Part shown: positions 40,007 to 44,539 of the stretch, one piece after another | Layout: every line of letters starts with the position of its first letter | Numbering within the stretch: position 1 is the first letter of the stretch | Assembly: GCA_024196135.1 (NCBI GenBank) | Contig: JAMQCK010000173.1 | Span: 1 to 44,539, forward strand | Reading direction: 5' to 3' | DNA length: 44,539 bases | From: Pleurotus ostreatus/Saccharomyces cerevisiae fusant | Lineage: Eukaryota > Opisthokonta | Translations under genes and position numbers: made by a program | Notes under the pieces: generated by a model | Told to the model about the DNA's origin: nothing | Database searches by the model: none | Seen by the model: only the letters and a program-made list of their open reading frames with translations

Positions 40007-43000
40007 ATGATTGGCAAGCGCCCAAGGACGGAGGAGGACGCTGCACTTAGGAGGCAGCGCCAGCGACGCGACGAACACGAGGTTCTCCTCGAGCTGGAGA
40101 CTTTTCAGAACGGTCAATACGATGTGTGCGTCGCGCGTCCTTCCCTTCCCCGCAGTGTGGCTGACTTCGGTGCCTAGATCTTACGCGCTTAACATTGGGG
40201 TCGGCGAGCCCGCGCAATCCCTCTCTGTGCAAGTTGACACGGGCTCGTCCGACATGTGGGTAGTCGGTGCGAACTGCGACTCGGGCCCTTGCCATGACGC
40301 TGGCGCGCACTACGATGCATCCACCTCGAAGACCATGCAAGGCTCGGGCGGCACGCCCTTCTCGATCGCGTACCTCCAGGGCAGCGTCGCTGGCGAGATC
40401 GTGTACGACGCGGTCCGCTTTGGAGACGACGATGACGGCTTCGTCATACCAGCGCAAGCCTTCGCGGCCGCCTCGACGGTCGACAACGAGCCGCTGGCGC
40501 ACAACTTCGACGGTGTACTAGGATTGGCGTTCTCCGCAAACTCGATCATCCGCCAGCAAGTGCCTGCCCCCGAAGAGGAGGACGCGGACGATCCCAACGC
40601 CGAATCAGTGTCCTACAACTTGTTTCGCATCGACAACCCGCCCGCCAGCGCATTCATCTCCCTCCTCCTCGAGCGCCCAGGCAGCGACCGCTATCCCTCG
40701 ATGATGGGCATCGGCGCGCACCCGGCCCAGAAGTCCCTCCGCCTCTCGCAATCCCCCGTCGATGCACTCCACTTCCTCAACCTCGTCTCCTCCACCTCCG
40801 GCCCCCTCCTCTTCAACGTGCTCCTCACCGACGTCACCGCGCACCCCTCCACCATCGACGGGCACGCGAACGAGCTGACCGAGGACCAGTCGCTGCTCGC
40901 CACCCCGCTGCGCGCGATCCTCGACTCCGGCGTCCCGCTCATCCTCACCCGGCCCGACGTCGCGAACGCGATCTACGGCTCCGTCGGCGTCGGGCCCGGC
41001 GCGGACGGGCTGTACTACATCCCATGCGCGACGCCGTTGAACCTGACATTCACGCTCGCGGACACCAGCACGGGTGTCAAGGTGCAGATTCCGGTCCATC
41101 CAGTCGACCTTAGCCTGGACACCATTGGCGAGAGTGGCGCGAATTCGGGTGGGGGCGGGCGGTGTACGGGCGCGATCCAGGCGACGACGAATATGGGGAG
41201 CGGGACGGCGGCGTCGAGCGTGGATATCGTGCTGGGGACGCCGTTTATGCGGAATGTGTACAGCGTGATGGCGTACAGGAATCCGAGCACGTTCGACAAT
41301 CAGACTGCGACCACCAGCGACGACGATGACGATGAAGAGAAGGACGACAAGCGGAGATCACTCAGGCAAGCAGCGACTCCCTCACCAAATCCCTCACCCA
41401 GGAGAAGACGACGGACGGTGGCTAAGCCACCCGTCGCGAACTCCGAGGACCCATTCAGGACATACTTGGATCGGTACTCGCGGATCAACTACGCTCCCTC
41501 ATCTCTTTCATCGATACCACTCAACCATACCTACCCACGCGCCTTCGACGACGATACGCCCTACCTCGGACTCGTACCGCTAACCGACTATGTCTGGGCT
41601 GCCGAGGAATTCGAAGCCGTGCGAATAAATGGACTGGCATATCCGAAGGCAGACGGAACGATGAACACGAAGGAGAGCTCGAGTAGTGCCAAGGGTGAGT
41701 TGAATGCACTGCCAATGTTATGCACGTTGTTTCTCTTTGGAAAATCGTCTTCATCTCGGGAGAAGTCCATCTCCTTCCCGTGGAAAGTCATCTCGGGCTC
41801 GCGTCGATGATGTCAATAGAGCCGGCAGAGATGTTCGTCCGCGTGGGCCGGGGATGGTGTGCGCCGATCTCGATGGGATGGACAGCCACGGAGGAGCGAT
41901 CGCTGTGCCGGGCTGCGATACATGTGCTATCGACCACGTTCGCTTCCCCGGATGGTGAGGGTTGCCCCGCTTCGGCCGGATGCTCTTGCTTTCGCTTCCG
42001 ATGTGGGGTACCCCGTTTCCGTTTTCTCGGCTTGCCTCACCTTGCTTCCTTGCTTCGCCTTGTAATAGTGACTGACTGTAGTTCTCAGGACTCTCGACCG
42101 GTCTCAAGGTCCTGATTGCATGTCTGGGTATGTTACGTGGTTGTGTATCATGCATGTCGTTGCTCATACAACTCCAGCTTTCTTCTTCGTCTGCTTCGGC
42201 CTCTTCGCGCTGCGCTTCTTCTATGTGCGCCGGCGAGATCGCAAGCTCGCGCCGACCATTGTGAGGCATGGCGACATTGACGGCTTCGGCTCGGCAGACA
42301 AGAAGAGCGCCAGCAATATTCAACCCGTCAAGCATCTGCCGTTCCTTGGCATGTTCAGGCGGCGGAGGCGCAAGGAGGCGGACAAGGTGAGTCTTTGGAA
42401 GACTTGCGTCCGGGCACGGGCTAATGCCATGGTTTGTCAGGGCGACTACGAGCTTGCTAGTCTGCACGACGAGCCCAAGTCAGCGGTGCCGAAGCGAATG
42501 GTTAGCGAGTACAGCGACTTCAGTATCCCGTCGGCGCACACGCTGGTTGGCGAGGGTACTGGGAAGGGCAAGTACGAGGCCGTCAGCAGTGACGAGCGGG
42601 ATGTCCTATGGGACGCAGGTACTGGACTGGACTGGCACGGCTCGCATAGGCATACCGGCAGCTCGAGTACGGATGGTGGTGCGTGAACAGGATCACTGAG
42701 TCTTTTTCCAGCCTAATTCTTTGCCCAGATATACCTCCTCTACCACCAGCCAAGCATCGTCCACTCTCGTTGGAGCTGGAGGCAGAGCGCGTGCGTCCTC
42801 GCTCTTCTGAGGGTACGCCGGGTCTGGGCGAGTTCGGCGAGCTTGCATCACCTCCGCTTTTGGCTGCAACGCCGGAAGAACGTCGCGCGCGCTTGAGGGA
42901 GGCGTACTTCAATCCGCCGGATCGCTCGAGCATGTTCGACAGCAACCAACCCACCGTCACCTCATCGACCATCACAGGGCCCTATCCCTTGCTAGACCCG

Positions 43001-43909
43001 TCGCATGCTCGCGCTCCATCCGCATCGTCAACATTGGTGCCCGGACAGCGCGAGTCGGTCCATTCCGCGCGTGGCTCGTCGCCGCAGCCGCCGCCACCTG
43101 TCTTCTCAGGCTCACGGCCACGATCTGCATCGCGACAACGGCATGTCAAGATGCAGGACACCATGGGCTCGCGCGCGTCGTTCTTCCCGTACCAGCAAGC
43201 AGAGCCATGGGCAGCGGCAGCCGGTGCCGACGACGACGACGACACAGATGAGGTCGAAGAGTTCGCTCCGCCGAGCCCCGAGGAGCGTCGCGGCCGTCGC
43301 GGGCATACCCCGCGTCAGCGCAGCTCTGACATCCAGTTCGAGTACTTCGGACCGAATGATCTGCACGTACCGAGTCGCAGTGGGCATAGTCATGGCTCGG
43401 AGAGCGAGACGACCGTGCCGCGGGGCGCCGCTAGTCCAATACCACCTCCGCTGGCCACGCCCGACTTGCGCGAGCGTACGCCGGATCTGCTGGACGTGAC
43501 GCTGCCTTCGTCGCCCCCGCTGTCGTACGGGTCCTCGCCCCACTCGTGGCTGCCCGAGATCTCGCATGTGCCGATCACGCTGGAGCCCATCCAAGACGTG
43601 CGCTCGGAAGAGAACTCGGCGGAGAGCGGGGCGGGGGCGGGGGCACGCGATGCGATTGTCGAGAGCCCTATTTCCGCTTCTTCCCTCACCGCTGTCGGAT
43701 CGACGTCTGGCGCCACCACTTGGACGCAACATGGCCCTGCTGCTGGGCATATCGACGGTCTATCGTCACCTTCAGGTACCTCTCCATCTCAAGCGCGCAA
43801 TACTGCGCTGCCTTCTCGTCCGAGACCTCGCGGGCCAAGTGGTCCGCGGCGGATCCCAAGTAATGGGAGCGCTCGGTCATTTAGTGCCTCCTTGAATTCG
43901 CCTCATTGA
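40007..43909 (+). CDS. Membrane-anchored A1 aspartic protease with long cytoplasmic tail
   Basis: Pepsin-family peptidase followed by one transmembrane helix and a tail of about 520 residues. Exons are 40007-40125, 40178-41694, 42089-42127, 42178-42386, 42441-42678 and 42729-43909, giving 1100 residues. A possible extra 135-nt exon at 41820-41954 also keeps frame and would add 45. The active-site aspartates are D60 in VDTGSSDMW and D289 in ILDSGVP. QYDVSYALNIGVGEP at the N-terminal edge forms only after the first intron is removed. The transmembrane segment (LKVLIACLAFFFVCFGLFAL) is built across intron 42128-42177 and followed by RRRDRK, so the tail should be cytosolic. The tail is Ser/Pro/acidic and disordered-looking. 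No signal peptide precedes the protease; an in-frame TAG sits just upstream of 40007, so a 5' exon is probably missing. Confidence 0.8.
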
Positions 43910-44140
43910 CCTTCTAGCATAATCGCTCTACACATTTCATGACAATTACAAGCCTTTGTATCACTCCCCACCATTACACCGTCATCGAAGATATTCGGGA
44001 TCGCGATTGCTACTATCAACCACAAGGTATCGATTATTATGACTATACGGTTTATAATGTGGACTTTACTATCATTGAGAGCCTCCCCAATCTCACGTTG
44101 CAACCATTCAATGAACTCCGTATCCACTTCTCGTGTCGGA
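43910..44140. other. Convergent intergenic region
   Basis: An AT-richer stretch between the protease stop and the P450 stop, likely holding both polyadenylation regions. Confidence 0.6.
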
Positions 44141-44539
44141 CTATCGGGGACTGAAGCGCAACTTCAGGGCGTCACGGTTCCAGACACCATTATCCTGTAA
44201 TCAATTAACATTGCTATACCCGAGTGTCAGCATTGGCTCCGTTCAAACTCACCCTGAACGACGCTTCATATGCCGCTGGATCGAAGCCTTCCTCCGGAGC
44301 CAGGGAGTAGTTGTGAAGTATAGTTGCGACCGCAATCCTAGTCGTGTCGTTGAAGTGAATGTTGTACGCGGGAGTAAGTAGTGTGCTTACTTGGCGTTCT
44401 GCATTCCCAAGCCACGACCTGGGCAGCGTCCATACCCCGCACTGAAAGGGATGTAGGCCTGTTGATTGAGAGGCTGAAGGGCGCTTGGCTCCAGCTGCGG
44501 GTCGTTGAGGGCTTGGATAGCTTCCGCCTGCAAGTGGGA
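44141..44539 (-). CDS. Cytochrome P450, C-terminal part (continues past window)
   Basis: The last three exons of a minus-strand gene that starts beyond 44539: 44539-44391, 44337-44253 and 44194-44141, with introns of 53 and 58 nt and all joins in frame. The heme-ligand region reads IPFSAGYGRCPGRGLG, placing Cys as the iron ligand in an FxxGxxRCxG pattern. The usual pattern has the basic residue one position earlier (FxxGxRxCxG). After it comes an A/V-rich helix (IAVATILHNY), as expected for the P450 L helix, and a short final strand ending KLRFSPR. A heme monooxygenase is likely; the family and substrate are unknown. Confidence 0.82.

Noticed and set aside
40605..41099. Minus-strand 164-codon frame inside the protease gene
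   Set aside because: Gly/Asp/Arg/Val-rich antisense shadow of the protease exon.

Overview
The window looks like nuclear DNA of a filamentous basidiomycete, probably an agaricomycete. It is GC-rich. Its genes carry many short GT-AG introns of about 47-127 nt with CTNAY-like branch sites, and TATA boxes lie roughly 35-130 nt upstream of several ATGs. There are no operons, ribosome binding sites or CRISPR arrays. All gene models were built by hand from splice signals and frame continuity, and no database was searched.

Layout. Positions 1-746 hold a small two-finger C2H2 zinc-finger gene, preceded by a 57-bp duplication in which one copy has a canonical intron and the other lacks it exactly. 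Positions 747-3900 have no convincing gene. Positions 3.9-9.9 kb are a degenerate, TCGA-rich island of several different minisatellites with periods of 20-29 bp. Positions 11.25-12.04 kb hold a second zinc-finger gene, related to the first, with an intron at the same place inside finger 1. Positions 12.6-13.3 kb may hold a two-exon coding fragment.

Positions 14.25-20.42 kb hold three minus-strand tandem paralogs (here P1, P2 and P3) of a family I do not recognise, all with three exons and phase-0 introns. P1 is broken by an 832-bp transposon with 33-bp perfect terminal inverted repeats and an 8-bp target-site duplication. Removing the element and one duplication copy in silico makes the frame continuous again.

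Further right are an F-box gene (21.7-23.3 kb), a secreted pectin methylesterase with eight exons (24.1-25.5 kb), and three minus-strand tandem flavin-reductase-like paralogs with identical intron positions (25.6-30.05 kb). A gene-poor 3 kb follows. Next come a second F-box-like gene (33.1-34.1 kb), the CAAX prenyl endopeptidase RCE1 (34.5-35.7 kb), and a Ser/Thr protein kinase (36.15-37.26 kb). The kinase is divergent from a short-chain dehydrogenase (38.0-39.3 kb). The right end holds a membrane-anchored aspartic protease with a very long cytoplasmic tail (40.0-43.9 kb) and the 3' end of a cytochrome P450 running off the window.

The genes do not form one pathway. RCE1, the kinase and the F-box proteins are housekeeping or signalling types. 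The pectinesterase fits plant cell-wall degradation. The P array and the flavin-reductase array are lineage expansions by tandem duplication. The most novel items are the unrecognised P family with its transposon-interrupted member, the duplication with and without an intron, and the minisatellite island.
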